Assembly: GCA_937877625.1 (NCBI GenBank)
Contig: CALFJG010000014.1
Location: 1-28,009, forward strand
Length of the DNA stretch: 28,009 nt
Reading direction: 5' to 3'
DNA from: an uncultured Prevotellaceae bacterium
Lineage (GTDB): Bacteria > Bacteroidota > Bacteroidia > Bacteroidales > Bacteroidaceae
The notes below the pieces were generated by a model, which saw only the letters and a program-made list of their open reading frames with translations, was not told where the DNA came from and did no database searches. Positions 16,195 through 25,477 of this stretch are shown here, one piece after another. Numbering within the stretch: the first letter of the stretch is position 1; each line of letters opens with the position of its first letter. The position numbers and the translations under genes are program-made.

Positions 16195-17442
16195 TCAGCC
16201 CTTTATAGCAGCAATGCCAGGAAGTACTTTGCCTTCTATGGCTTCAAGCAGTGCACCACCGCCAGTTGAGATATAACTTACGCGGTCGGCCATACCAAAT
16301 TTGTTGATACAAGCCACACTGTCGCCACCACCAATGAGGGAAAAAGCACCGTTCTCTGTGGCTTGGCAAATGGCTTCGGCCACGGCACGGCTGCCAGCAG
16401 CAAAGTTGTCGAACTCAAAGACACCTGCCGGACCGTTCCACAAAATGGTCTTAGCGTCTTTTATAGCATCAGCAAAGAGTTTCTGAGTTTCAGGGCCGGC
16501 ATCAAGGCCTTCCCATCCTTCGGGGATGTCGTTGGCGGGACATATCTGTGTGTGGCAATCGTTCTTGAAGTCATCGCCAGCCACACAGTCAGTGCCAAGC
16601 ACAAGATTTACGCCGAGCTCTTTGGCTTTAGCAATGACACCGAGTGCCACATCGAGCTTGTCGTCCTCGCAGATACTATTACCTATCTTGCCTCCTTGTG
16701 CTTTGGCAAAAGTATAAGTCATACCGCCGCAAAGGATAAGATTATCCACTTTGCCCAGTAGGTTATCTATGATACCAATCTTTGTACTCACCTTGGAGCC
16801 ACCCATAATAGCTGTGAAGGGGCGTTTGATATTAGAGAGCACGTTGTCCACTGCGGTCACTTCTTTCTCCATAAGGTATCCGAGCATCTTATGGTCGTTA
16901 TCGAAATAGTCGGCAATAACCGCTGTGCTGGCGTGTTTGCGGTGTGCGGTGCCGAAAGCGTCCATTACGTAATAGTCGGCATACGAGGCAAGTGTTTTAG
17001 CAAACTCTTTCTGGCGCGCTTTCATCTCTTTCTTTGCAGCATCAAACTCTGGTGTGCCTTTTTCCACGCCTACGGGTTTGCCTTCCTCTTCGGGATAGAA
17101 ACGAAGATTTTCGAGCAGTAGCACCTCGCCACTTTTCAATGCTGCAGCTTGGTCGGCGGCCTTAGCACAGTCGGGGGCAAATGTCACAGTCACACCAAGG
17201 GCATCACCTACGGCTTCGCTAATCTGGCCGAGTGAGAACTTGGGATTTACCTTGCCTTTAGGTTTACCCATGTGGCTCATAATGATAAGTGCGCCGCCAT
17301 CGGCAAGCACTTTCTTTAGGGTGGGCAATGCACCACGAATACGGGTGTCGTCGGTGATGTTGCCGTTCTCGTCAAGAGGCACGTTGAAATCTACGCGCAC
17401 AATAACTTTGCTGTCTTTGAAATTGACTGTGTTGATTGTCAT
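16195..17442 (-). CDS. pgk: Phosphoglycerate kinase
   Basis: A 415-residue cytoplasmic glycolytic enzyme that converts 1,3-bisphosphoglycerate and ADP to 3-phosphoglycerate and ATP. Clear signatures are VIVRVDFNVPLDENG at residues 14-28, ALIIMSHMGKPKGK near 52, LLLENLRFYPEEEGK near 109, MDAFGTAHRKHAS near 160, IMGGSKVSTKIG near 212 and the C-terminal WNGPAGVFEFDNFAAGS and IGGGDSVACINKFG nucleotide-binding segments. Length is normal. It closes a co-directional run from ponA, but the 137-bp gap before it, which contains a non-coding repeat, suggests its own promoter. Downstream lie the 16-nt tag, a GC hairpin and the palindrome array. Confidence 0.98.
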   Translation of the reverse strand: MTINTVNFKDSKVIVRVDFNVPLDENGNITDDTRIRGALPTLKKVLADGGALIIMSHMGKPKGKVNPKFSLGQISEAVGDALGVTVTFAPDCAKAADQAAALKSGEVLLLENLRFYPEEEGKPVGVEKGTPEFDAAKKEMKARQKEFAKTLASYADYYVMDAFGTAHRKHASTAVIADYFDNDHKMLGYLMEKEVTAVDNVLSNIKRPFTAIMGGSKVSTKIGIIDNLLGKVDNLILCGGMTYTFAKAQGGKIGNSICEDDKLDVALGVIAKAKELGVNLVLGTDCVAGDDFKNDCHTQICPANDIPEGWEGLDAGPETQKLFADAIKDAKTILWNGPAGVFEFDNFAAGSRAVAEAICQATENGAFSLIGGGDSVACINKFGMADRVSYISTGGGALLEAIEGKVLPGIAAIKG

Positions 17443-17479
17443 AGGTTTTGATTGTATTTAATAGTGAATAATTATTGTA

Positions 17480-17541
17480 CGTCTTTGACAGACTTTTGCT
17501 CGCTATGGAAGGCTGGAGTAAACATTGTTTTGCACTTCCTG
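17480..17541 (+). repeat. Non-coding repeat, copy B, in the leader of pgk
   Basis: This is 62 bp like copy A at 11883-11944, sharing the CGTCTT, GACAGACTTTT, CTCGC and TTTGCAC blocks. GGAAG (17508-17512) and CTTCC (17535-17539) form the base of a hairpin. The direct repeat GTGAATA flanks it (17464-17470 and 17543-17549), which could be a target-site duplication or chance. It lies between nth and pgk, antisense to pgk. Confidence 0.55.
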
Positions 17542-17579
17542 TGTGAATAGGGGCCTTGTGAATGTGTTTAGTAACCTTT

Positions 17580-18239
17580 TTAGTTCTTAATGATTTTCGT
17601 GGTAAACGTCTCAGCCTTATCGCAAACGTCTGCCAACTCACACTTCGCACACTTAGGTCGTAGGGCTTGGCATGTGTATCGTCCGTGGAGCAAGAGCCAA
17701 GAATGGCTATAAGCCACTTCTCCTGTCGGTATATATTTAAGGAGTGCTTTCTCCACAGATAGCGGCGTTGTGCAACGCTTAGGTACGAGCGAGAGACGAT
17801 GGCTTACACGAAACACGTGGGTATCGACGGCCAAAGTCTGTTGACCAAAAGCGAATGCGAGTACCACGTTGGCCGTTTTACGCCCTACACCAGGCAAGGC
17901 AGTGAGTGCTTCGAGTGTGTGAGGCACTTCGCCTTGGTGTTCTTTTACCAAGCCACGTGCTATGCCCGAAAGGTACTTGGCCTTGCTGTTGGGATAACTC
18001 ACGGAACGGATATATTCATAGAGCGTGTCGGGTTCGGCGTGCGACATAGTATGCGCATCGGGATAGTCGGCAAAGAGGTGTTTTGTCACGATGTTCACAC
18101 GCTTGTCGGTGCATTGCGCCGAAAGCACAGTGGCTACAAGCAGCTGGAACGGTGTGCCATAGTTCAGTTCTGTGTCGAGCAAGCCATACTTGGCCGACAA
18201 GCGTGAAAGGACTATTTCAAATCGCTCCTTGCGAGTCAT
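17580..18239 (-). CDS. nth: Endonuclease III, DNA glycosylase/AP lyase
   Basis: A 219-residue base-excision-repair enzyme that removes oxidised pyrimidines and cuts the strand at the abasic site. The helix-hairpin-helix motif LPGVGRKTANVVL (115-127) carries the catalytic Lys121, and the catalytic Asp139 is in VDTHVFRVSHRL. The C-terminal iron-sulfur cluster ligands are Cys190, Cys197, Cys200 and Cys206 (C-x6-C-x2-C-x5-C). Length is normal (211 in E. coli). It begins 31 bp after the ribE stop and is probably part of the same transcript. MutY is excluded because its extra C-terminal domain is absent. Confidence 0.97.
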   Translation of the reverse strand: MTRKERFEIVLSRLSAKYGLLDTELNYGTPFQLLVATVLSAQCTDKRVNIVTKHLFADYPDAHTMSHAEPDTLYEYIRSVSYPNSKAKYLSGIARGLVKEHQGEVPHTLEALTALPGVGRKTANVVLAFAFGQQTLAVDTHVFRVSHRLSLVPKRCTTPLSVEKALLKYIPTGEVAYSHSWLLLHGRYTCQALRPKCAKCELADVCDKAETFTTKIIKN

Positions 18240-18270
18240 TCTTAGCGTGTATTTTAACCACTAAAAACAT

Positions 18271-18873
18271 TCAACTAAGGCTATTAAGTCGAGCAATATA
18301 TTTGCCGAGTATGTCAAACTCAAGGTTTACGACAGTGCCTTCCTCAATAAGTCCAAAGTTGGTGTTCTCAAGTGTATAAGGAATGATATTCACCTCAAAG
18401 GCATTGTCTGAGGGATTGCATACGGTGAGGCTTACGCCATTGACGGTGACGCTACCTTTGTCAACAGTGAAATAGCCACGTCGTGCCAGTTCTGGCTTTA
18501 CATCGTACTGGAACGTAAAAATCTTGCTGCCTGCAGCATCCTCAACTTTCGTACAGCGTGCCGTGGTGTCCACATGTCCTTGCACAATATGGCCGTCAAG
18601 ACGTCCGTTCATCAGCATACTGCGCTCAAGATTTACTTTGTCGCCTATTTTCAACAAACCGAGGTTGCTTCGTAACAATGTCTCACGCATCGCTGTTGTG
18701 GTGTAGGTGTCGTCTTGCTGTTTGGTGACGGTGAGGCACACACCGTTGTGCGACACGCTTTGATCTATATGCAGCTCCTTGGCAAAGGAACACGTGAGCG
18801 TGAAGTGCATATTGTCTTGCTCGCGTTCTATAGCAACCACTTCGGCCATCGCTTCTACAATACCAGAAAACAT
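18271..18873 (-). CDS. ribE: Riboflavin synthase, alpha subunit
   Basis: A 200-residue cytoplasmic enzyme that converts two molecules of 6,7-dimethyl-8-ribityllumazine into riboflavin and a pyrimidinedione. The N-terminus MFSGIVE is diagnostic. Two similar lumazine-binding barrels follow: the first (about 1-90) contains VSHNGVCLTVT and the second (about 95-190) has GHIVQGHVDTTARC and VTVNGVSLTVC. Length is normal. It lies 39 bp after glgB and 31 bp before nth on the same strand. No other riboflavin gene is nearby and no FMN riboswitch was seen, so it is probably carried within a mixed operon. The name ribC is used for the same enzyme in some species. Confidence 0.97.
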   Translation of the reverse strand: MFSGIVEAMAEVVAIEREQDNMHFTLTCSFAKELHIDQSVSHNGVCLTVTKQQDDTYTTTAMRETLLRSNLGLLKIGDKVNLERSMLMNGRLDGHIVQGHVDTTARCTKVEDAAGSKIFTFQYDVKPELARRGYFTVDKGSVTVNGVSLTVCNPSDNAFEVNIIPYTLENTNFGLIEEGTVVNLEFDILGKYIARLNSLS

Positions 18874-18912
18874 TCTTTTGTGAGTATTTATAAGGTGAGT
18901 TGAAAGAATTGA

Positions 18913-20940
18913 TTATTGTTTCATCAAAACCACAGCACTACGTGCTGGGAGATAGAGTTTAAGCCAGCCTTTACCGTCTTTCTTCAACAGGGGGTCAAAG
19001 TTGGTGAAGTGTGAGATGCTGTCGTCGGCGAGGCCGTTGCCGCCGAAGTCGGTAGCATCGGTATTCAGTACTACGTTGTAGGCTCCTTCGGGCATCATAA
19101 AGCCGTAGCCCTCATAGCTACGCGTGGGTGAGAAGTTGAAAACAAAGAGCAGGTTGCCACGTGTGTAAGCCAGTACTTGGTCGTCGTCGTTATGCCAGAT
19201 TTCCTGTACTTTAGTATCTCGGAAGCGGCGCTGCAATTTGATAACGTGAAGCATCTCGCGGTCAAAATCGCCGAGCCAGTGGTAACAGAGCTCATGGTTG
19301 TCAACCAAGTTCCACTGACGGCGTGCGTACTTATGGCTCCATCCGTTTCCCTCGCGGGGGAAGTCTATCCATTCGGGATGTCCAAACTCGTTGCCCATAA
19401 AGTTTAGGTAGCCGCCGTTTAGTGTAGAAGCTGTGACGAGGCGTATCATCTTGTGGAGGGCTATACCTCTGTTGGCTACGTCGTTCTCATCGCCTTTTTT
19501 GAAGTGCCAATACATATCGGCATCTATTAGGCGGAACACGATTGTTTTGTCGCCGACGAGTGCTTGGTCGTGGCTCTCACAATAACTTATGGTGCGCTCG
19601 CCTTGTCGGCGATTGGTAAGTTCCCAGAAGATGCTACTGGGCTTCCATTGCTCATCATTCAGTTCCTTAATGGTCTTAATCCAATAGTCGGGGATGTTCA
19701 TTGCTAAACGGAAGTCAAAGCCCAGGCCGCCGTCTTCAAATGGCATAGCAAGTCCGGGCATTCCGCTCACTTCCTCGGCAATAGTTATGGCATTGGGCTT
19801 CACTTCGTGTATGAGGAGGTTGGCCAGGGTGAGATAGACGATAGCGTTGTCGTCTTCAGCACCGTTATAATAGTCGTCATAGCCTCCGAAGGCTTGTCCA
19901 AGGCCGTGGCTATAGTAAAGCATTGAGGTGACACCGTCAAAACGGAAACCATCAAACTGAAACTCTGTAAGCCAGTATTTGCAGTTAGAAAGGAGGAAGT
20001 GTATCACGTCGTTCTTTCCGTAGTCGAAACAAAGGCTATCCCACGCTGGATGTTCGCGGCGGTCGCCGGGATAGAAGTATTGATTGGGGTCGCCAGCAAG
20101 GTTGCCCAGGCCTTCCAGTTCGTTTTTCACAGCGTGACTATGTACCAAGTCCATTATTACGGCAATACCCATAGCGTGTGCCTCATCGATGAGTTGCTTG
20201 AGCTCTTCGGGAGTACCGAAGCGACTACTCGGCGCAAAGAAATTGCTCACGTGGTAGCCAAAACTGCCGTAGTACGGATGTTCCTGAATAGCCATAAGTT
20301 GCAACACGTTGTAGCCATCTGCCTTAATACGCGGTAGCACATTCTCACGAAATTCGTTGTATGTACCCACACGCTCAGCGTCTTGCCCCATACCGATGTG
20401 CGCCTCGTAGATAAGGACCGTCTTACTTTGTGGCTTAAATTTCTTATGACGGAAGACGTATGGTTTTTCAGGGTCCCAAACTTGTGCGCTAAAAATTTTT
20501 GTGTCATCGTCTTGCACCACGCGCCGTGTCCATGCGGGGATACGCTCGCCTTCTCCGCCGTCCCAGTGTACTTTTATCTTATATAGTTCGCCGTGGTGTA
20601 ATTCGTTCTTGCCGAGTTTAATCTCCCAGTTACCCGTGCCGGCGATACGCTTAAAGGCATACTTCTCGTCTTCTTGCCAGTCGTTGAACGTGCCTACAAG
20701 ATATATCGCCGTAGCATTCGGAGCCCACTCGCGTAGTACCCAGCGGCCATTGTCGGTACGATGCAGACCGAAGTAAAGATGGCCGTCGGCAAAGTCGGAA
20801 AGCGTTTTCTTGCCACGAACAAGTTCTTTCTTCTTACGTAAAACACTATCGTGACGGCCTTGAATGGCAGGCTCAAACGGCTCAAGCCACGGGTCGTCGG
20901 CTACAATGCGCAAATGTTTGGGCTGACGGGATGTTTTCAT
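18913..20940 (-). CDS. glgB: 1,4-alpha-glucan branching enzyme (GH13)
   Basis: A glycogen-branching enzyme that cuts alpha-1,4 chains and re-attaches them by alpha-1,6 links. In numbering from the upstream ATG at 20982 (689 residues), the N-terminal CBM48-like domain spans about 75-160, the GH13 barrel about 190-560 and an all-beta C-terminal domain follows. Active-site residues visible are Asp349 in DGFRFDG (nucleophile), Glu403 in AEEVSG (acid/base) and His471-Asp472 in ESHD. The short N-terminus and sequence resemble the eukaryotic-type branch of the family. The ATG at 20940 is preferred because it leaves a usual N-terminus (about 15 residues before DPWLEPFE). No other glycogen gene lies in the window. 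Confidence 0.95.
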   Translation of the reverse strand: MKTSRQPKHLRIVADDPWLEPFEPAIQGRHDSVLRKKKELVRGKKTLSDFADGHLYFGLHRTDNGRWVLREWAPNATAIYLVGTFNDWQEDEKYAFKRIAGTGNWEIKLGKNELHHGELYKIKVHWDGGEGERIPAWTRRVVQDDDTKIFSAQVWDPEKPYVFRHKKFKPQSKTVLIYEAHIGMGQDAERVGTYNEFRENVLPRIKADGYNVLQLMAIQEHPYYGSFGYHVSNFFAPSSRFGTPEELKQLIDEAHAMGIAVIMDLVHSHAVKNELEGLGNLAGDPNQYFYPGDRREHPAWDSLCFDYGKNDVIHFLLSNCKYWLTEFQFDGFRFDGVTSMLYYSHGLGQAFGGYDDYYNGAEDDNAIVYLTLANLLIHEVKPNAITIAEEVSGMPGLAMPFEDGGLGFDFRLAMNIPDYWIKTIKELNDEQWKPSSIFWELTNRRQGERTISYCESHDQALVGDKTIVFRLIDADMYWHFKKGDENDVANRGIALHKMIRLVTASTLNGGYLNFMGNEFGHPEWIDFPREGNGWSHKYARRQWNLVDNHELCYHWLGDFDREMLHVIKLQRRFRDTKVQEIWHNDDDQVLAYTRGNLLFVFNFSPTRSYEGYGFMMPEGAYNVVLNTDATDFGGNGLADDSISHFTNFDPLLKKDGKGWLKLYLPARSAVVLMKQ

Positions 20941-21011
20941 AACAAGGAATTGATTAAGGTTTGATTTGTGTGTGTGTGCCAATAGCCTCTTAGCGAAGGA
21001 ATGTTTATTGG

Positions 21012-22130
21012 TTATTGTGTAACCTCTCTTCCGTTTCGATAGTTCACGCGGCGTGTGATATTTCCGTTGCGGTCGCGCTCCACGAATTGACCTTGTCGCA
21101 CGCCTTCCACGTATTCACCCGTCTCGCTCGTGCCGTCGGTACGGATTTCTTGTCCGCGTCCGTGGCGTCGTCCGTTCTGGAACGAGCCTTTGAACTGCCT
21201 ACCATCGGCATAGATGAGTATGCCATCGCCATCCATCAAGTCGGACTTCCAATAGCCGTTGTAGCTATTGCCGTTGTCTTCGCGGTATATGCCTTTACCG
21301 TGACGCATATCGTTTTGCCACTGACCATCGTAGAAAGCACCGTTCTTCCATTTGAACATGCCTTTCCCCTCGCGATGTCCATTGACAAAGGCTCCAGTGT
21401 AAGTGTCACCATTCTTTAGATAGTACGTACCTTGACCCGTGCGCACGCCCTGGCTGTAGTCGCCTTCAAAACGGTCGCCAGTAGCAAAGATATATATACC
21501 TTTTCCGTCCATTAAATCGTTCTTCCACAGACCTATATACTTCTCGCCGTTAGCATAGACATACGTGCCTTTTCCGCTGCGTTGGCCATTGTGCCAAGCA
21601 CCTACATAGGTTGAGCCGTTGCCCCAGTCAAACCGACCGCCACCCTGACGTTTGTCGTGTACCCAGTCGCCATCGTAATATGCACCATTGGCGTAGGTGT
21701 AGCGACCTCTGCCGTGACGTTTGTCGGCATCCCATTCGCCGTCGTAGCTGTCGCCATTGTAATAAGTCATTACGCCTTTGCCGCGTTTTTGATCCATATA
21801 CCACGTGCCGTCATAGCGGTTGTTGTTGGCAAAATAGAACGTGCCGCGTCCGTTGCGTTTGTCTTTCACCCACTGTCCTTCATAGCGCTCACCGTTGGCG
21901 GCGGTGTAGGTGCCTTGGCCGTTGCGTTGTCCTTTTTTGAACTCACCTTCGTAGGTGTCGCGGTTAGCGTACATAATACGTCCCTTGCCATTGGGCTTGT
22001 TGCCCGAGAGTTCGCCGGTATATATCGCGCCGCCGCGTAACTGTACGGTACCCACCGTGACACGCTGTGCCGCGGCGGGCGTTAAGGCAAGGCCAACAAA
22101 CAATATATATATAAGGAGTCTGTTCATCAT
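21012..22130 (-). CDS. Secreted MORN-repeat protein
   Basis: A 372-residue protein with a signal peptide (1-21, ending PAAA-Q) followed by about 14 MORN repeats of 23 residues, each of the form Y-x-G-x-W-x2-x-x-R-x-G-x-G-x(6)-NG (residues about 35-350). The DNA shows matching repeats of 69 bp. MORN repeats form extended beta-hairpin sheets that bind membranes or proteins; bacterial secreted members have no assigned role. Its ATG overlaps the kdsB stop by 4 bp (22127-22130), so translation is probably coupled, and glgB follows. The location suggests an envelope function, which is inference. Confidence 0.9.
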   Translation of the reverse strand: MMNRLLIYILFVGLALTPAAAQRVTVGTVQLRGGAIYTGELSGNKPNGKGRIMYANRDTYEGEFKKGQRNGQGTYTAANGERYEGQWVKDKRNGRGTFYFANNNRYDGTWYMDQKRGKGVMTYYNGDSYDGEWDADKRHGRGRYTYANGAYYDGDWVHDKRQGGGRFDWGNGSTYVGAWHNGQRSGKGTYVYANGEKYIGLWKNDLMDGKGIYIFATGDRFEGDYSQGVRTGQGTYYLKNGDTYTGAFVNGHREGKGMFKWKNGAFYDGQWQNDMRHGKGIYREDNGNSYNGYWKSDLMDGDGILIYADGRQFKGSFQNGRRHGRGQEIRTDGTSETGEYVEGVRQGQFVERDRNGNITRRVNYRNGREVTQ

Positions 22131-22885
22131 TCTGGGTGTTGGGAGAGATATTGCTGCGCCCGTTGTAGGTCTTCGGGCGTGTCTATTCCTATGGTTTCTA
22201 TTTGGGTTATGGCCGTACGGATACGCAGTCCGTTTTCAAGCCAACGTAGTTGTTCGAGCGACTCGGCTTGCTCTAAATCTCCTGCGGGCAATGCAGTGAT
22301 GCGCAGCAAAGCACTGGCACGATAAGCGTAAAGACCGATGTGCTTATAATATATATGGTGTGCCGCCCATTCTTTTTGTTCCTCTCCGCGTAGATAAGGA
22401 ATGACGCTTCGGGAGAAATAGAGTGCCGTGCCATCTTGTGCAAGCACCACTTTAGGCGTGTTAGGATTGGCTAACACCTGCCAAGACGTATTGACGGGAA
22501 AAGGTTTCACCAGGGTGGCGATTTCAGTAGCAGGATTGTCGAAGAGTGCTTTTACAGCCTCCAATTGTTCTGCGCTGACAAAAGGCTCGTCACCTTGAAT
22601 GTTTACCACGATGTCGTCTTCCCTACCTCCGAGTTTGTGATAAGCCTCGGCAGCACGGTCTGTGCCGCTACGATGTTTGTCGGAAGTCATCACAGCCCGA
22701 CCGCCAAAGGCTTCTACGGCATCAGCGATGCGCGCGTCGTCGGTAGCCACTGCCACGCGTTCAAACACTTGTTTGGCTCGCTCGTAAACATGTTGCACGA
22801 TAGGCTTGCCGCCTAAGCGTGCGAGCGGTTTGCCGGGGAAACGTGTGCTGGCATAGCGTGCGGGGATGATGGCGAGGAATGACAT
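22127..22885 (-). CDS. kdsB: CMP-Kdo synthetase
   Basis: A 252-residue cytoplasmic enzyme that activates Kdo with CTP to CMP-Kdo for lipid A-core synthesis. The N-terminal nucleotide-binding signature IIPARYASTRFPGKPLA (6-22) is clear, followed by VAVATDDARI, MTSDKHRSGTDR and VVNIQGDEPFV (about 93-103), all typical of KdsB. Length is normal (248 in E. coli). It follows ponA by 48 bp and overlaps the MORN gene by 4 bp. It is separate from the kdsA-kdsD operon, so the Kdo pathway is split between at least two transcripts. Confidence 0.98.
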   Translation of the reverse strand: MSFLAIIPARYASTRFPGKPLARLGGKPIVQHVYERAKQVFERVAVATDDARIADAVEAFGGRAVMTSDKHRSGTDRAAEAYHKLGGREDDIVVNIQGDEPFVSAEQLEAVKALFDNPATEIATLVKPFPVNTSWQVLANPNTPKVVLAQDGTALYFSRSVIPYLRGEEQKEWAAHHIYYKHIGLYAYRASALLRITALPAGDLEQAESLEQLRWLENGLRIRTAITQIETIGIDTPEDLQRAQQYLSQHPE

Positions 22886-22933
22886 CGTTTGTGCGAATTG
22901 GAAGAGTTGTCGTAAGATATGGAGTGGTCGGTG

Positions 22934-25462
22934 TTAATCAAAGAACCTGTCGGCACTGCTACTGCTTGATGCGGCGGGCTTTGAGGGAGCGGGGGCGGGC
23001 TGTGGTGTGGGGTTAGACGAGCCGCTTTCGCCTTCGCCTTTGTTACCCTTATCGTCGCTGTTCAGAGAGCCGTTATTCTTGTTCTGGTTTTCTGAGTTTG
23101 ACGCGGTGCGGCGTGTGGCAGAGGAGCGGGGGCGGTCGGCAGCGATGCCGCGGTCGGAGTTGCGTTCTACGGTGAGCATCTGTTCTGGGCCATCGGGGAT
23201 TTTATCGGGGATATTGAATTTCTCACTCTGCGAGTAGTCCAACCCTTCGTCGGCAAAGACTTTCTTCATATAGATAGCCCACACGGGTAGCGCAGCGGCT
23301 GCACCTTGTCCCATAGCACCGCTATCGAAGTGAATGTCGCGGTCTTCGCCACCCACCCAAACGGCTGTGACGAGGCGCGGCACACAACCTACAAACCAGG
23401 CATCGGAGTTGTTGTTCGTAGTACCTGTCTTGGCTGCTATTTCACAACTAAAGCCGCTTCCGCGCAAACGGCGGGCAGTGCCGTGGTTCACTACGCCTTC
23501 AAGCATTTTTATCATACGATACGACGTGGCTTCGCTAATCACCTCGTTAGGACGGGGACCAAACTCCGCGATGACGTTGCCCTCGGCATCTTCTATTCGT
23601 GTGACAAAAATAGGCGGGCAACGCAGCCCTTTATTGACAAAGGCGGTGTAGGCACTTGCCAGTTCGCTGGCACTAATCTCCGACGGCCCCAGACACAGGG
23701 CGATGCTCGGGATTATCTTATTGTTAGCAATGCCGAAATTGTGTAGCATAGAAATAAGACGGTGTCCTGTGGGGTCGGTTTGGTTCATCACCTCGGCGGT
23801 CACCCAGTTGTTGGAGTGCGAGAGGCCCCACTCCAGCGTCACCTTGCTCCCGTAGGCGGCTTTGCTACCATTGCGCGGCGACCATCGTTCGGGGCCTATG
23901 CGATATACGCGGCGTATGTTTTGCACGCGGTCGTCGGGCATACGTCCGTCTTCCAAGGCGAGGGTATAGACGAAAGGTTTCATCGTGGAACCTATCTGGC
24001 GCCTTCCTGTCATCGCCATATCGTACTGGAAATGTGCGTAGTCCAAGCCGCCGACGTATGCCTTCACATAGCCTGTTTGGGGTTCTATACTAAAGAGGCT
24101 GGAGCGTAGGTACTTCTTATAGTACATTATGGAATCGCGCGGCGTCATCGTAGTGTCAATATCACCATTGTAGGTAAAGATTGTCATCCTAACGGGTACG
24201 TCGAAGTTCTTCAGTATCTGCTCCTCGCTCCATCCGTTTTCTTTTAGCGTCTGATAGCGGTGGCTTACACGTATGTTGCGCTGAATGATTTTTTGTATCG
24301 TTTCTTGGCTGAGACGAGTAGTATAGGGGAAGTTGCGCTGATTTTTCTTTCCGTGATAGAAAGCGGGTTGCAGCGTTCGTCCCACGTGTTGCCGCACGGC
24401 TTCTTCGGCATAGCGTTGCATACGCGAATCAATAGTGGTATATACGCGAAGCCCGTCGCTGTAGATATTGTAGGGGGAGCCGTCGGCTTTGGTGTTCTTG
24501 TTGCACCAGCCATAGAGCGGGTCGTCGGCCCAGGCAATGCTGTCCTCATAAAACTGTTGGGCCTGCCACTTTTGGTATTGGCTACGTTCAGGCTTGTTGG
24601 CCATCATAATGCGGCGCAAGTATTCCATCATATAAACGTTGTTACCGTCCTTATAGTCCAACGTATGAAATCGGAGTACGATAGGTTGTACGGACAGGCT
24701 GTCGTACGCCGCTTGCGATAGTTTGCCTTGCTTCACCATCTGTCCCATCACTACGTTGCGTCGTTCAAAAGCCCTCTGCGGATAACGGCGCGGGTTATAG
24801 AGCGAGGGGTTCTTACACATACCTATTAGCACCGCTGCCTCGCTGACGGTGAGGTCGCGCGGATTTTTATCAAAGTAAACGCGCGCTGCTGTGCGGATGC
24901 CGACGGCGTTGTGTAGGAAGTCAAAATAGTTGAGATAGAAAGTCAGGATTTCTTCTTTGGTAAACGTGCGCTCTAACTCCACAGCAATAACCCATTCTAC
25001 AGGCTTTTGAAACAGGCGTTGCAACACGCTGTGTGATTTCTCTGAATAGAGTTGTTTTGCCAGTTGCTGCGTTATCGTGCTACCTCCGCCGGCGCTTTGC
25101 TGGCGCATCAGCCCGCGCTTCACCACGGCGCGTCCCACACTTCTGGCATCCACGCCGCTGTGCTCGTAGAAACGCTCATCCTCGGTGGAGACCAAGGCAT
25201 CGAATACGGCGGGCGATATGCTGTCGTAGGCACAAAACACACGATTGCCTGCCTCCGACCACGTACCCATCAACTTACCATCGGCACTATACACACGAGA
25301 GGCGTATTGGCTGATGGGGTTCTGCATACGTTTCATATCGGGCATATAGCCGAGCCAGCCCCAGTCAAGGGATAAAATAATAAAAACGGCAAAAACCGTA
25401 AACAAAGCGAAGGCCAACCAGAGCCAGCGAACTATCTTCTTTTGTTTTTTGGAAACTTTCAT
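22934..25462 (-). CDS. ponA: Penicillin-binding protein 1A, bifunctional transglycosylase/transpeptidase
   Basis: A class A penicillin-binding protein (about 842 residues) that polymerises and cross-links peptidoglycan on the outer face of the inner membrane. Numbering is from the upstream ATG at 25477. One transmembrane segment (about 16-37) precedes the GT51 transglycosylase domain with catalytic Glu99 in STEDERFYEHSGVD and the GGSTITQQLAKQL motif (132-144). The transpeptidase domain has the active Ser497 in STMK, SNN at 555-557 and KTG at 683-685. The C-terminal ~75 residues are low-complexity Ser/Asn/Pro-rich. The ATG at 25462 (MKVSKK) is as likely as 25477. It heads a seven-gene co-directional run. 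Confidence 0.96.
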   Translation of the reverse strand: MKVSKKQKKIVRWLWLAFALFTVFAVFIILSLDWGWLGYMPDMKRMQNPISQYASRVYSADGKLMGTWSEAGNRVFCAYDSISPAVFDALVSTEDERFYEHSGVDARSVGRAVVKRGLMRQQSAGGGSTITQQLAKQLYSEKSHSVLQRLFQKPVEWVIAVELERTFTKEEILTFYLNYFDFLHNAVGIRTAARVYFDKNPRDLTVSEAAVLIGMCKNPSLYNPRRYPQRAFERRNVVMGQMVKQGKLSQAAYDSLSVQPIVLRFHTLDYKDGNNVYMMEYLRRIMMANKPERSQYQKWQAQQFYEDSIAWADDPLYGWCNKNTKADGSPYNIYSDGLRVYTTIDSRMQRYAEEAVRQHVGRTLQPAFYHGKKNQRNFPYTTRLSQETIQKIIQRNIRVSHRYQTLKENGWSEEQILKNFDVPVRMTIFTYNGDIDTTMTPRDSIMYYKKYLRSSLFSIEPQTGYVKAYVGGLDYAHFQYDMAMTGRRQIGSTMKPFVYTLALEDGRMPDDRVQNIRRVYRIGPERWSPRNGSKAAYGSKVTLEWGLSHSNNWVTAEVMNQTDPTGHRLISMLHNFGIANNKIIPSIALCLGPSEISASELASAYTAFVNKGLRCPPIFVTRIEDAEGNVIAEFGPRPNEVISEATSYRMIKMLEGVVNHGTARRLRGSGFSCEIAAKTGTTNNNSDAWFVGCVPRLVTAVWVGGEDRDIHFDSGAMGQGAAAALPVWAIYMKKVFADEGLDYSQSEKFNIPDKIPDGPEQMLTVERNSDRGIAADRPRSSATRRTASNSENQNKNNGSLNSDDKGNKGEGESGSSNPTPQPAPAPSKPAASSSSSADRFFD

Positions 25463-25477
25463 AACTTGGTGTTGCAT

